Origin: Franconibacter pulveris DSM 19144
GTDB taxonomy: Bacteria; Pseudomonadota; Gammaproteobacteria; Enterobacterales; Enterobacteriaceae
Reading direction: 5' to 3'
Assembly (NCBI GenBank): GCA_000621185.1
Contig: KK211221.1
Span: 326,632 to 390,631, forward strand
DNA: 64,000 nt
Position numbers and translations under genes: made by a program. The notes under the pieces were generated by a model that was not told the DNA's origin, did not search any database, and worked only from the letters and a program-made list of their open reading frames with translations. Positions 9,279-18,531 of this stretch are shown here, piece by piece (the stretch's first letter is position 1; each line of letters starts with the position of its first letter).

Positions 9279-10241
9279 TCAGAACGTCTCGTTGATTTTT
9301 ACCCGCGCCGCATCCATATCCGCCGCCTCTCCCGTCGCCACAAGGCAGCAGGCAAGCTGGGTTTTAATCGCTTCCGGCACCGGCTCAAGCCCGGCGGCGC
9401 AGCGCTCGGTCCAGCGCGCGGTCACCTCCGCCTCTTTCGACGCGGGTAAGGCTTCTGCGCTGGTCTGGGTGTGACGTTCGCACAGCACCCGCTCACCCGC
9501 CTCATCAATCCACGTTATCTGCGGGCAACGCTGCGGATTCGCATAAACTTCGCCTTCCGTGCCGTGCATCAGTAACGCGCGCCCGCCGATATCGGCAAAA
9601 AAGGCGGCGACCCGGCCAACATATTCCGGGTGTGAAACGCTGGAAAGCCGCAACGCGCTGGCTTCAGCAAACGGCGTGGCGAGTTTCGCCAGCGTATGGG
9701 CGCTGTTGCGCACCCCCAGCCGCCAGCGCATGCCAAGCTGTTTTTCCAGCGGCGGACAGAGCGTGCTTACCGGAATATAGACAGGACGATGGCTCTCAAG
9801 CTTCGCCTGCGCCTGGCCTGCATGATGCGTTGCTTCAATGCCCATCAGGTTAAAGATGGTTTCCGTCAGCACCCGTGTCGGATCTTCGCTTACGCCATGC
9901 ACCACGACCGGAAAGCCAAGCCGGCTTAGCAGCATCGCCAGCAATGGCGTCAGGTTCGCCTGCTTTCGCGCGCCGTTATAGCTTGGGATGACGACAGGCA
10001 TAGGACGCGCTACCGGCGGCGTCAGGCGCCAGGTGTGCTGCTGCATCGCTTCATAAAAGCCGCGCATTTCAGCTTCGCCCTCGCCTTTAATGCGCAGCGC
10101 AATCAGGATGCCGCCCATTTCCAGGTCCGGCACCTCGCCGTTGAGCATATGGTTATAGAGAGCACGTGCGCTTTCGTAGTCCAGGTCACGTGCGTGGTTC
10201 TTTCCCCGGCCGATCTCTTTGATAATCGCACGGTAGTCCAT
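9279..10241 (-). CDS. ybiB: YbiB, TrpD2-family nucleic-acid-binding protein
   Basis: The 320-residue protein equals E. coli YbiB in length, from MDYRAIIKEIGRGKNHARDL to the end. It has the anthranilate phosphoribosyltransferase fold (N-terminal helical domain, then the nucleoside-binding region with PSYNGARKQANLTPLL and HGVSEDPTRVLTE). YbiB is known as a TrpD2 protein that binds DNA and RNA rather than acting in tryptophan synthesis. The start at 10241 has GAGAGGAGAG directly upstream; a 6-codon longer reading frame lacks one. In E. coli it neighbours dinG; here a fimbrial operon separates them. Confidence 0.93.
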   Translation of the reverse strand: MDYRAIIKEIGRGKNHARDLDYESARALYNHMLNGEVPDLEMGGILIALRIKGEGEAEMRGFYEAMQQHTWRLTPPVARPMPVVIPSYNGARKQANLTPLLAMLLSRLGFPVVVHGVSEDPTRVLTETIFNLMGIEATHHAGQAQAKLESHRPVYIPVSTLCPPLEKQLGMRWRLGVRNSAHTLAKLATPFAEASALRLSSVSHPEYVGRVAAFFADIGGRALLMHGTEGEVYANPQRCPQITWIDEAGERVLCERHTQTSAEALPASKEAEVTARWTERCAAGLEPVPEAIKTQLACCLVATGEAADMDAARVKINETF

Positions 10242-10572
10242 TTTTCTCTCCTCTCTCATCGCCTAAATATAAATACGGTGAATTATTCCGGCGTAACCCA
10301 TTGCTGTTTATGCTCTGACGCGTGCTTGTCTGCCTCTGCGCACAATACAGGGTAAAAACCTTATATTACAAGCGCCTGATACTCACTTTATTTTATCGCC
10401 GTAGCACCAAATCAATAAAATTAACAAGTTAATTACACGTTACTTATTCACTAAAAGAATAGTTTAGAGTTCATAAATTGAACAACTAATACACCAATAG
10501 CATATTTAATGGCGAAATAATTCATGCCTTAGATATTTAAGGCGCTGCTTACTTCTTAATTCAGGATTGATG
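10242..10572. promoter_or_regulatory. AT-rich divergent region between ybiB and the fimbrial operon
   Basis: This 330-bp stretch is clearly more AT-rich than its surroundings and must hold the promoters of both ybiB and the fimbrial operon. A perfect dyad AATTAAC-AA-GTTAATT lies at 10419-10434. I saw no pair of long inverted repeats that would mark an invertible fimS-type switch, and there is no recombinase gene. Confidence 0.4.
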
Positions 10573-11109
10573 ATGAAAAATATTGTGTTAAGTACAGTCA
10601 TTGCCGGGATAGCAAGCTGCTCAGTCTCTGCATTCGCCGTCTCTACAGGCGAAGGCCAGGTGAACTTTACCGGTGAAATCCTTGATTCCGCTTGTGAGGT
10701 GGTGAATACCCTGAGCAGCCCACTGCAGGTGAACTTAGGGAAAATTTCCAAAACTGTGTTTACCGGCGTTGGCTCGGCCGCAACGCCTACCAGCTTCGCT
10801 CTGCAGCTGAAAAACTGCCCGGCAACGGCGACTGCGGCTTCAATTACCTTTGGCGGTACCGCAAACAGCGACAACGATAAAGTGCTGGCGCTAACCAGCG
10901 GCACCGGAGTGGCAAGCGGTGTAGGCATTCAGTTGCTTGACTCTTCCGGTTCGCCGCTTGATCTTTATACCGCCTCTGCGGATTACACGCTGAAGTCTGG
11001 CTCCGAAACCAACGATTTGGCGTTTGGCGCGCGCTATATTCAGACCGCCGCCTCCGTTACTGCTGGAAAAGCGGATTCCACCTCGACCTTTACCGTTACT
11101 TATAACTGA
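10573..11109 (+). CDS. Fimbrial major-subunit-like protein (FimA/SfmA type)
   Basis: This 178-residue pilin of the chaperone-usher pathway has a Sec signal peptide (cleavage after AFA, about residue 22). An N-terminal donor strand precedes the pilin domain, where GQVNFTGEILDSACEV and LQLKNCPA carry the conserved cysteine pair. The chain ends TFTVTYN with the penultimate tyrosine recognised by chaperones. Two ATGs occur at 10570 and 10573; the second is better spaced from CAGGA. As first gene of a five-gene cluster and a single-domain pilin it is the likely shaft subunit. Confidence 0.9.
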   Translation: MKNIVLSTVIAGIASCSVSAFAVSTGEGQVNFTGEILDSACEVVNTLSSPLQVNLGKISKTVFTGVGSAATPTSFALQLKNCPATATAASITFGGTANSDNDKVLALTSGTGVASGVGIQLLDSSGSPLDLYTASADYTLKSGSETNDLAFGARYIQTAASVTAGKADSTSTFTVTYN

Positions 11110-11175
11110 TCTCACCGCCGGATATTAGTCACCACCCGGTGGCTAATATCCTTATTTTAATAACTGGAGTTCACC

Positions 11176-11841
11176 ATGCGTAAGTTATTTATCGTTTCAG
11201 CGTTATTAATGGCCACCACCGCAGCTCAGGCAGGCGTGGTAGTCGGCGGCACCCGCCTGATTTATCCAGGCGATAAAAAAGAAAGCTCGCTCACCGTCTC
11301 TAACTCTGATGATATTAATTATTTAATCCAGACCTCGATTGATTCTACCGATGGCGCCCGGGCGCCTTTTTTAGTGACGCCACCGCTTTTTCGCCTCAAT
11401 GCAAAGCAGGATAACGTTCTGCGTGTCATTTATACTGGCACAAATTTGCCGCAGGATCGGGAATCGCTTTACTGGCTGAACGTAAAATCGATTCCGTCAA
11501 CAGTGAAGCAACAAGAACAGAATACATTGCAGATCGCCATAAAAACCCGGATTAAATTAATCTACCGCCCTGCAGCTATAAACGGCAAACCAGAAGAGGT
11601 GGCAAAAGATTTAAAATGGCGCAGAAGCGGTAATGCTCTGATAGTCAACAACGACACGCCTTATTATATGAATTTTCAGTCCATCACCTTAGGCGGAAAA
11701 AAATTGCCAAAAATTGGCTATGCGGCGCCAAAAAGCGAAACGCGATTCGATATCCCCGCCAATATTAACAGCAACACAGTTGCCTGGAAAATTATTAATG
11801 ACTACGGCAACATCAGTAAAGAATGGAAAACCGCTTTCTGA
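11176..11841 (+). CDS. Periplasmic fimbrial chaperone (PapD/FimC family)
   Basis: This is a 221-residue chaperone with a signal peptide (cleavage after AAQA). It has two Ig-like domains and the catalytic anchor residues of the family: Arg in GGTRLIYPG and Lys in IKTRIKLIYRP (about residue 120). The F1-G1 segment is short, placing it in the FGS class that serves rod-like pili. It would hold the pilins of this cluster by donor-strand complementation. Its codons are more AT-rich than flanking core genes, consistent with acquisition by transfer. Confidence 0.94.
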   Translation: MRKLFIVSALLMATTAAQAGVVVGGTRLIYPGDKKESSLTVSNSDDINYLIQTSIDSTDGARAPFLVTPPLFRLNAKQDNVLRVIYTGTNLPQDRESLYWLNVKSIPSTVKQQEQNTLQIAIKTRIKLIYRPAAINGKPEEVAKDLKWRRSGNALIVNNDTPYYMNFQSITLGGKKLPKIGYAAPKSETRFDIPANINSNTVAWKIINDYGNISKEWKTAF

Positions 11842-11898
11842 ATCCACTACCTTAGTTAATTTTCTTCACAAGAAATAATTTTTATTTCAGGAATAATC

Positions 11899-14454
11899 AT
11901 GTCACACAACAAAGGCAGACGGATGAACAAAATACGCATTCGCCATCTGGCCTTGTTGATCTCCTTACAGTGCCTGGCACTGGGAGTATCATCAGGGCAG
12001 GCCTGGGGTGACGATTATTTCAACCCGGCGCTGCTTGATGATGGCGAGCATAGCCAGGAAAGACCTGACCTTTCTCTTTATGAAAAAGGGCCTGGCCTCT
12101 CACCTGGGAAATATAAGGTCGATATTCTGGTGAATAACCAAAAAATAGCGAGCCGGGACGTCGATTTTTTTCTGGCTAACGATGCCAGCGGCAATGCTAT
12201 TCTCGCGCCATGTCTGAGCATAAGCGCGCTGAAAAGCTTTGGCGTGGCGACGGATAAATTCAGCGAATTGACTGAGCAGAATGGCTGCGCCACGCTCAAC
12301 GTTATTCCCGCTGCCAGCGCTACCTTTATCGCTAACCGCCAGCAACTTCTGCTCAGTATTCCGCAAAGCGCAATGGAGCAGACGGCGCGCGATGCCATCG
12401 CCCCGGACGAGCTTGATGAGGGAATAACGGCGCTGCTGCTCAATTACAGCTATTCCAGCAGCCTCATCCATTCGCTGGAAAAAGGCAGACCGGACAGCGA
12501 GAGCGCTTATCTGAACCTGCGCCCTGGCTTTAACGTTGGCCCCTGGCGACTGCGTAACTACTCCACCTGGAATCGTAACAGCAGCGGTGCGGATACCCAG
12601 TCCGACTTTTCGTCCGTTTATACCTATTTGCAGCGCGACCTACGCAAGCTCGGCAGCGAACTGGTGCTGGGCCAGAGCAGTTCGCCTGCCGATGTGTTTG
12701 ACAGCATTCCTTTCACCGGCGCCCAGGTTGCCTCGGATGATGACATGCTGCCGGACAGCCTGCGCGGCTACGCCCCTGTGGTGCGCGGCATAGCCAACAG
12801 CAATGCGCAGGTAACGATTCGCCAGAACGGTTACGTGATTTATCAGAACACCGTAGCGCCCGGTGCGTTTGAAATAGATGACCTTTATCCGTCCGGCAGC
12901 AGCGGCGATCTTAGCGTTACCGTCAAAGAAACCGACGGCAGCGAGCAGCATTTCGTCGTGCCCTACGCATCCGTACCGGTATTGCAGCGTGAAGGCCATC
13001 TGAAATACAGCCTGACGGGGGGCAAATATCGCTCTTATGACGAGGAGGTTGCCGAAACGCCGTTTGTGCAAGGGGCAACCATCTATGGATTGCCGCGTGG
13101 TTTTACCGCCTATGGTGGCATTCAGTACAGCAAATATTATCGGGCGCTGGCGCTGGGAGTGGGCAAAAGCCTGGGGGACTGGGGCGCGTTTTCCGTCGAT
13201 CTCATCTCGGCGCAGTCGCAGCCCTTCCATGATGAAGCGCAGAACGGACGCTCATGGCGCATGCGCTATAGCAAAGATATCGCCAGCACTGGCACGTCTC
13301 TGGCTGTCGCGGGTTATCGCTACAATACCTCAGGATTTTATACGCTTCAGGAGACCCTGGATTCCTACCGCAGCGACAACCAGTGGAATACGCCTGACAG
13401 ACGGCGAAGCCGCCAGGAGATAACGCTTAATCAGGAGCTCGGCGAAACGCTGGGGTCGCTGAATCTGAGCCTGGTGAAAGAACAATACTGGGACCAGCAG
13501 ACGCAAACGTCGCTCGGGGCTGGCTACAGCAACAGCTGGCACGGCATCAGCTTCGGCTTCAACTATAGCCTCAGCCAGAATACGCAGTTGCTCAATGATG
13601 ACAGCACGGCCAAAAACAATGAGCAAATCATCTCACTGAATGTATCGGTCCCGTTAGATGGCTGGATGAGCAATACCTGGGCCAGCTATAGCCTGAACAG
13701 CAGTAAAGAAGGCAGCGCGCAAACGTTGGGGCTGAACGGCTCGGCGCTTGCCGATAATAACCTGAACTGGGGCGTTCAGCAGAGTATAAGCCATGACGGC
13801 AGCAGCAACGCCACCAGCCTGAACGCCGACTATCGCGGAACTTACGGCGAACTGAACGCCGGCTACTCCCAGGATCAAACCCAGCGGCAGATCAACTACG
13901 GCGTGAGCGGCGGCCTCGTCGCGCATCGCCATGGCGTCACGCTCGGGCAGCCGCTGGGAGAAACCTTCGCCCTGGTGGAAGCGCCAGGCGCCAGCGGCAC
14001 CGCGATTGCTAACCAGAGCGGCGTCAAAACGGATTATCGCGGTTATGCCATTGTGCCCTACGCCAGCCCCTGGCGGCGCAACACCATTGCGCTGAATACC
14101 GAGACGCTGCCTGACGGGGCGGACGTCACCCATGCCGCGCAAACCGTAACCCCCACAAGGGGAGCGGTGGTGCGCGCCAGCTTCGATACGCGTGTAGGCA
14201 ACCGGGTGCTGATGACGCTGCTGCGCGCCGACGGTCATCCCGTGCCGTTTGGCGCTTCCGTGGCGAACGGCGAGCAAAACGAAGCTGCTATTGTTGGCGA
14301 TGAAGGCCAGGTTTACCTGACCGGGATTAAACCAGACGCGTTGTTAACCGCCTCATGGGGCACCGCGGACAACCAGCATTGCAGCGCACATTATCATCTG
14401 CCGGAGAAAACTCAGGGCAGCCCTGTTATTACCGTCACTGCGCAATGTTCTTAA
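11899..14454 (+). CDS. Outer-membrane fimbrial usher (FimD family)
   Basis: This 851-residue assembly platform has a signal peptide (cleavage near QAWG). The N-terminal chaperone-binding domain contains DDYFNPALL, a cysteine pair (APCLSI, QNGCAT) at about residues 95-130. The beta-barrel and plug follow, with the typical GYAPVVRGIANSNAQVTIRQ and GSSGDLSVTVKE segments. The C-terminal domains end with a second cysteine pair (NQHCSAH and the final CS). The length is normal and there is no frame break. The start at 11899 follows CAGGA with 6-nt spacing; an internal ATG at 11923 is a less likely alternative. Confidence 0.95.
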   Translation: MSHNKGRRMNKIRIRHLALLISLQCLALGVSSGQAWGDDYFNPALLDDGEHSQERPDLSLYEKGPGLSPGKYKVDILVNNQKIASRDVDFFLANDASGNAILAPCLSISALKSFGVATDKFSELTEQNGCATLNVIPAASATFIANRQQLLLSIPQSAMEQTARDAIAPDELDEGITALLLNYSYSSSLIHSLEKGRPDSESAYLNLRPGFNVGPWRLRNYSTWNRNSSGADTQSDFSSVYTYLQRDLRKLGSELVLGQSSSPADVFDSIPFTGAQVASDDDMLPDSLRGYAPVVRGIANSNAQVTIRQNGYVIYQNTVAPGAFEIDDLYPSGSSGDLSVTVKETDGSEQHFVVPYASVPVLQREGHLKYSLTGGKYRSYDEEVAETPFVQGATIYGLPRGFTAYGGIQYSKYYRALALGVGKSLGDWGAFSVDLISAQSQPFHDEAQNGRSWRMRYSKDIASTGTSLAVAGYRYNTSGFYTLQETLDSYRSDNQWNTPDRRRSRQEITLNQELGETLGSLNLSLVKEQYWDQQTQTSLGAGYSNSWHGISFGFNYSLSQNTQLLNDDSTAKNNEQIISLNVSVPLDGWMSNTWASYSLNSSKEGSAQTLGLNGSALADNNLNWGVQQSISHDGSSNATSLNADYRGTYGELNAGYSQDQTQRQINYGVSGGLVAHRHGVTLGQPLGETFALVEAPGASGTAIANQSGVKTDYRGYAIVPYASPWRRNTIALNTETLPDGADVTHAAQTVTPTRGAVVRASFDTRVGNRVLMTLLRADGHPVPFGASVANGEQNEAAIVGDEGQVYLTGIKPDALLTASWGTADNQHCSAHYHLPEKTQGSPVITVTAQCS

Positions 14455-14476
14455 TTAACGGCGCCGGAGAGTCATG

Positions 14477-15448
14477 ATGAAATTTATCCGCTACTTTTTC
14501 TCCCTGTGTTTACTGGCGAGCTCACTATTATTTATTCCGCACGCCAACGCGGCCTGCAGCACCAGGCAACTGCCTATGTCCCAGGGTATCTATAATTTAA
14601 CAATCTCAACTTCTACCGAAATTGGGGATGTCATAGCGGGGACGGAAAGAGCAGTAAATTTTAACGTGAGTTGCACAACCGACCGCAGCGGTGAAATTCT
14701 TATCGCCTGTTTTAACGGCTCAGGCGAAGAGGTGCCCGGAATGCCGGGTGTTTATGCCACGGGCATTGCCGGTATCGGCGTTACTCTTTATAACGATCAA
14801 TGGAAACGCGTTACAGGGAAAGGCGAAAACTGCGACTCGAGAAACACCCCTATTTATAAACTCGACAGTAATAAATCTTTTATGGCAACAACCAATCTGG
14901 CGCTGGTAAAAACCGCAGAACAAATAGGCGAAGGCAATTTAAACAGCGCCAACAGCAGCTTTGTCTTTAAAATTTACAACGCGGAAAAAATTGCCAATAA
15001 CAGTACAGCTTATTACAACGTTTATTTGTCTCCGAATACGGTTTCCTGTTCCGTTGATCCCAAAAGCTTAGTGGTAAATTTAGGCGATATCCCTGCTTCA
15101 CAATTTACCGGACCAGGCACTGCGACGCCATGGCATAACTTTGACGTGAATATTAGCTGTGATAGGGACACCATGATTCAGTATCGTATTACAGGCGCAG
15201 AAGGGATTATGAGCGGCCAGCAGGATGTAATGAAACTCGACGATACGCCTGACAGCGCCACAGGTATAGGTATCCAAATGCAGGTTAATAACGCGACGAT
15301 AAATTATTTTAGTGGCTACTATCCGCCGCTGTCGCTTACCGATAAAAGGCTGACCCTGCCGGCCGGCATTCGTTATTACCAGACGTCTCACGATGTCACG
15401 CCAGGCAGCGCCAATGCGGCAGTGATTATTACCATCGCGTATCAATAG
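14477..15448 (+). CDS. Two-domain fimbrial tip adhesin (FimH/SfmH position)
   Basis: The 323-residue protein has a signal peptide ending HANA, an N-terminal domain of about 170 residues with four cysteines (ACSTR, VSCTTD, IACFN, ENCDSR), and a C-terminal pilin domain (VSCSVDPKS, NISCDRD) ending VIITIAYQ. Two domains of this kind are typical of tip adhesins, the first binding the receptor. The receptor is unknown, and FimH mannose-pocket residues could not be assigned. ATGs occur at 14474 and 14477; GGAG spacing favours the latter. The gene is AT-rich relative to neighbours. Confidence 0.85.
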   Translation: MKFIRYFFSLCLLASSLLFIPHANAACSTRQLPMSQGIYNLTISTSTEIGDVIAGTERAVNFNVSCTTDRSGEILIACFNGSGEEVPGMPGVYATGIAGIGVTLYNDQWKRVTGKGENCDSRNTPIYKLDSNKSFMATTNLALVKTAEQIGEGNLNSANSSFVFKIYNAEKIANNSTAYYNVYLSPNTVSCSVDPKSLVVNLGDIPASQFTGPGTATPWHNFDVNISCDRDTMIQYRITGAEGIMSGQQDVMKLDDTPDSATGIGIQMQVNNATINYFSGYYPPLSLTDKRLTLPAGIRYYQTSHDVTPGSANAAVIITIAYQ

Positions 15449-15460
15449 GTTTGAGCATAC

Positions 15461-15967
15461 ATGAAAAAATTATTACTTCTTTTTTTATTGCCTTGCGCCG
15501 CCCATTACGCCTGCGCCGATTCGGTAGCAATCAGAGTGACCGGCAATATTCTAGGTTCAACCTGCGTGGTGGACAGCGGCAGCCAAAACGCCAGTGTGAA
15601 TATGGGCAAGGCAACGTCAGGACAATTTCGCCAGGTGGGCGCAACGGGAGAATGGGTGGATTTTCAGATGTCGCTTTCAAATTGTCCGGCATCCATAACC
15701 CAGGTTACCAGTACCTTTAACGGCGTAGCGGATGCGGATGCGCCGAACTATTTCGCCAGTACCGGCACGGGTACGGGCGTGGGCCTTGAGCTCAGTACGG
15801 GTGACCACAGTAAGACACTCAGCGCAGGAAGTGAAATCGCCACCCCGGTGAACAGCAGCGACGGCACTGTGACGCTTCCCCTCGCCGCACGTTATGTCGC
15901 TACCACCGGGAATGCCACGGCTGGCACCTTCACAAGCGTGGTGCAGGTGACCTTTACTTACGAGTAG
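15461..15967 (+). CDS. Minor fimbrial subunit (FimF/FimG/SfmF type)
   Basis: This 168-residue single-domain pilin has a signal peptide ending HYACA. The pilin cysteines lie in GSTCVVDSG and LSNCPA, and the C-terminus is VVQVTFTYE. Coming last, after the adhesin, it probably joins the adhesin to the shaft. The start lies 12 nt after the adhesin stop. Its last 14 bases overlap the end of dinG on the opposite strand, and no terminator separates the two genes. Confidence 0.88.
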   Translation: MKKLLLLFLLPCAAHYACADSVAIRVTGNILGSTCVVDSGSQNASVNMGKATSGQFRQVGATGEWVDFQMSLSNCPASITQVTSTFNGVADADAPNYFASTGTGTGVGLELSTGDHSKTLSAGSEIATPVNSSDGTVTLPLAARYVATTGNATAGTFTSVVQVTFTYE

Positions 15968-18140
15968 CGCCGCGTCGCCTGGCAATGCTGTTTTTACGCT
16001 TTCCGCCACTCGCGCTCTGCACGGGGCGCGGCTTTTTAACCGCTTCCGGCGCTTCAGGCTGTTCAATGGGGAAGACCGGCAGCGCGTCCAGCAGGCGCTT
16101 GCCGTAGCTTTTCGTCAGCAGACGGCGGTCATAAATCACCACTTCGCCCCAGCAGGCGTGGCTACGAATAAGCCTGCCGACCTGCTGAATCAGGTTAAAC
16201 GAGGCGGCAGGCAGGCTTTGCACTTCAAAGGGGTAGCGGTTGAGGCTTTTTAACCACTCGCCTTCCGTCACGACCACCGGGCTGTCTACCGGCGGGAAGG
16301 CGATTTTATGGATGTGCACCTGGCTTAGCAGCTCGCCTTTTAAATCGAGCCCTTCAGCGAAAGATTGCAGCCCTACCAGCACGCTGGTCTCGCCCTGCTC
16401 CACCCGTTTGCGGTGCAGCTCCACCAGCCGGTAGCGCGGCTGATCGCCCTGCACCAGCAGCGTCAGGCGCAGGTCGGTCACGTAAGAAAGAAACGTCTGC
16501 ATGGCGCGGTTGCTGGCGAACAGCACCAGCATCCCTTTATGCTCGCCCTTCGCCAGTTCGGCACGGAAAAAGGCGGCCATCTCGGCGAGATGCAGCGCCT
16601 CGTGCTCCATCAGCGGTTCATGCTTCAGCCGCGGAATAACGATTTTTCCCTGCTCAATATGATTAAACGGCGAGTCGAGGCTCACAAACCTGTCGCCCGC
16701 TTTCTCTTTAAGCCCGCTCATTTCCTGCAACCGATTAAAGCTGTTAAGCGAACGCAGCGTGGCGGAAGTCACTATCACATGCGGCACCTGCCGCCAGATA
16801 AGCTTTTCCAGTTGATCGCTAACGCGAATACCAACACAGTGGAAGAAAATGTGCGGCTGCCCTTCCCGGGTTTCACGCGTCACCCATTTCGTGACCGGCG
16901 CGCCGGAAGCCTGCGCCATCGCGGAGAGCCGCCACAGCTTGCTTTGCGCTTCAAAGTGCCCGAGCGCCCGGTTCATCTGCAACAGCACCCGATGCAGGCG
17001 CACAATGTCATGACTGCCGGTTTTTTCACTCAGATCGTTTAAAAACAGCTCGGCAAGACCGCGTAGCGTGTCGGTGAGCTTCGCCAGCTGCTGGCAAATC
17101 ACCATCACCTCTTCGGGCAGCTCGCCCATCGGGAAGCGGAACTCGCTCTCTTCGCCCGGCGGTAAATAAAGCGCGAGGATGCGGTTGAGTGAAGCGATAA
17201 GCTCATACACCTGTTCGCAATGGTCGGCGAGACGCTCCGGCACGGCCAGCGGCGGCACGGTTTTTGGGCGGAATTGATCCATGCAGGTGGCGATAAGCTT
17301 GCAGAAAAGATCGAGCTGCAGACGGTTCCAGGGGGCGGTGATTTCCGCGCTCATCTCCAGCGCGTCGCGGGCGACATCCGGCAGATGATGGCCTTCGTCC
17401 AGCACCAGCAGCAGGTTTTTCGGCTCCGGCAATACCGATTCGCTCTCCATCGCCGCCATCACCAGCGCGTGGTTGGCCACCACCACCTCCGCCTCCTGAA
17501 TTTCACGGCGCGCCACGAAGAACGGGCACTCCCGGTAGTAGTGGCAGTTGCGGTTAAGGCAGCTCGCTTTATCGGTGCTGAGGCGCGCCCACAGGCCGTC
17601 ATCGATAGCCTGGTCGGTGTGGTCGCGCAGGCCGTCCCACTTGTAGCTGTCGAGGTCCGCCTTAAGCTTCGCGCAGCGCTGCTGCTCCTCTTTGCTGTTC
17701 GGCGTCAGCTCGTCGTCGAGAAACGCCAGCAGGTCTCCCTGGGCGGCGGTATCGGTGGAGAGCGCGGCGAGGTTGCGCGGACAGACGTAACGCCCGCGAC
17801 CGAAGGCGGCGGTAAACTTCAGCTCCGGGATGATTTTGCGCAGCAGCGGCAAGTCTTTGCTGTAGATTTGATCCTGCAGCGCCACGTTCGCCGTGCTCAC
17901 CACCAGCGTTTTTTGCTCGTCGCGAGCGATGGCAATGCCAGGGATAAGATAAGAGAGGGTTTTCCCGACGCCGGTGGGCGCTTCAATCGCCAGATGCCGC
18001 CCCTCGTCGCCGCCGAGGGTTTTCGCCACTTCGGCAATCATCTGCCGCTGCGGTGGGCGCGGAATAAAGTCCGGGATCTGCTGCTGTAGCGCCTTATACC
18101 AGGCGGCGATTTGCGTTTTTTGCGTGCCAGAGAGGGCCAT
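15954..18140 (-). CDS. dinG: DinG, damage-inducible 5'-3' iron-sulfur DNA helicase
   Basis: DinG is an XPD-like SF2 helicase that unwinds D-loops, R-loops and forks during the SOS response. The 728-residue chain has Walker A APTGVGKT (about 52-59), the iron-sulfur cysteines in RYVCPRN and in SCLNRNC/RECPF (about 120-205), Walker B LVLDEGHH, and motif VI in QQVGRLIR. It is about 12 residues longer than E. coli DinG, with a basic tail KRKNSIARRRGATRK whose last codons lie inside the converging fimbrial gene. A LexA box precedes it. Confidence 0.96.
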   Translation of the reverse strand: MALSGTQKTQIAAWYKALQQQIPDFIPRPPQRQMIAEVAKTLGGDEGRHLAIEAPTGVGKTLSYLIPGIAIARDEQKTLVVSTANVALQDQIYSKDLPLLRKIIPELKFTAAFGRGRYVCPRNLAALSTDTAAQGDLLAFLDDELTPNSKEEQQRCAKLKADLDSYKWDGLRDHTDQAIDDGLWARLSTDKASCLNRNCHYYRECPFFVARREIQEAEVVVANHALVMAAMESESVLPEPKNLLLVLDEGHHLPDVARDALEMSAEITAPWNRLQLDLFCKLIATCMDQFRPKTVPPLAVPERLADHCEQVYELIASLNRILALYLPPGEESEFRFPMGELPEEVMVICQQLAKLTDTLRGLAELFLNDLSEKTGSHDIVRLHRVLLQMNRALGHFEAQSKLWRLSAMAQASGAPVTKWVTRETREGQPHIFFHCVGIRVSDQLEKLIWRQVPHVIVTSATLRSLNSFNRLQEMSGLKEKAGDRFVSLDSPFNHIEQGKIVIPRLKHEPLMEHEALHLAEMAAFFRAELAKGEHKGMLVLFASNRAMQTFLSYVTDLRLTLLVQGDQPRYRLVELHRKRVEQGETSVLVGLQSFAEGLDLKGELLSQVHIHKIAFPPVDSPVVVTEGEWLKSLNRYPFEVQSLPAASFNLIQQVGRLIRSHACWGEVVIYDRRLLTKSYGKRLLDALPVFPIEQPEAPEAVKKPRPVQSASGGKRKNSIARRRGATRK

Positions 18141-18153
18141 CGGGGAAACCAGA

Positions 18154-18173
18154 TACTGTATAAACAGCCACTA
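18154..18173 (-). promoter_or_regulatory. LexA box of dinG
   Basis: TACTGTATAAACAGCCACTA differs at few positions from the published E. coli dinG SOS box read on the same strand. It lies 14 bp upstream of the dinG start, so LexA would block transcription. Confidence 0.85.
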
Positions 18174-18463
18174 TTGTGGCACTTTTTCGCCCACGGCTGA
18201 ACCCTTTTTTATTGGCGCCGAAAGCGTGGGTTTTCATTCTACTTCTCTGCGCAGAGGGCTGGGGTGAGGGGAATATATGAGGGCGGTGAAAGGTTACGTT
18301 CGCCGCCGCCCCCTTAACCATCCCGGCTCGCGGCAGAAAAGCAGCCGCAAGGAAAAACCTTCACCTCACCGTTAGTGTTGGGTTGTGGGTTTGTTGTTCC
18401 GTAAGGTGGGTCAGCGAAGCGCCACCCGCCTCTGCGCAGATCATTCCCCTTATTCCCAGATAC
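18174..18463. repeat. Intergenic repeats between rhlE and dinG
   Basis: No gene is seen here. The perfect palindrome CTCTGCGCAGAG occurs at 18245-18256, and the same CTCTGCGCAGA recurs at 18430-18440. The first copy is followed by GGGCTGGGGTGAGGGG, a motif typical of dispersed enterobacterial intergenic elements. At 18401-18431 is a palindromic unit (GGTGGGTCAGCG ... GCCACCCGCC) with a relative at 29462-29492. Confidence 0.55.
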
Positions 18464-18498
18464 AAAAAAGGTGGATGCGCGATGCGCACCCACCTTTT
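18464..18498 (-). terminator. rhlE terminator
   Basis: Read on the minus strand, the stem GGTGGGTGCGC / GCGCATCCACC is followed by TTTTTT. It begins about 35 nt after the rhlE stop. Confidence 0.85.
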
Positions 18499-18531
18499 GA
18501 CTGTCGGCCGGGTTAACCAGCCCTTAACGCT

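Noticed and set aside
10419..10434. AATTAAC-AA-GTTAATT dyad as end of a phase-variable fimbrial switch
   Set aside because: A second matching inverted copy and a recombinase gene were not found; a single short dyad is more likely a protein-binding site.
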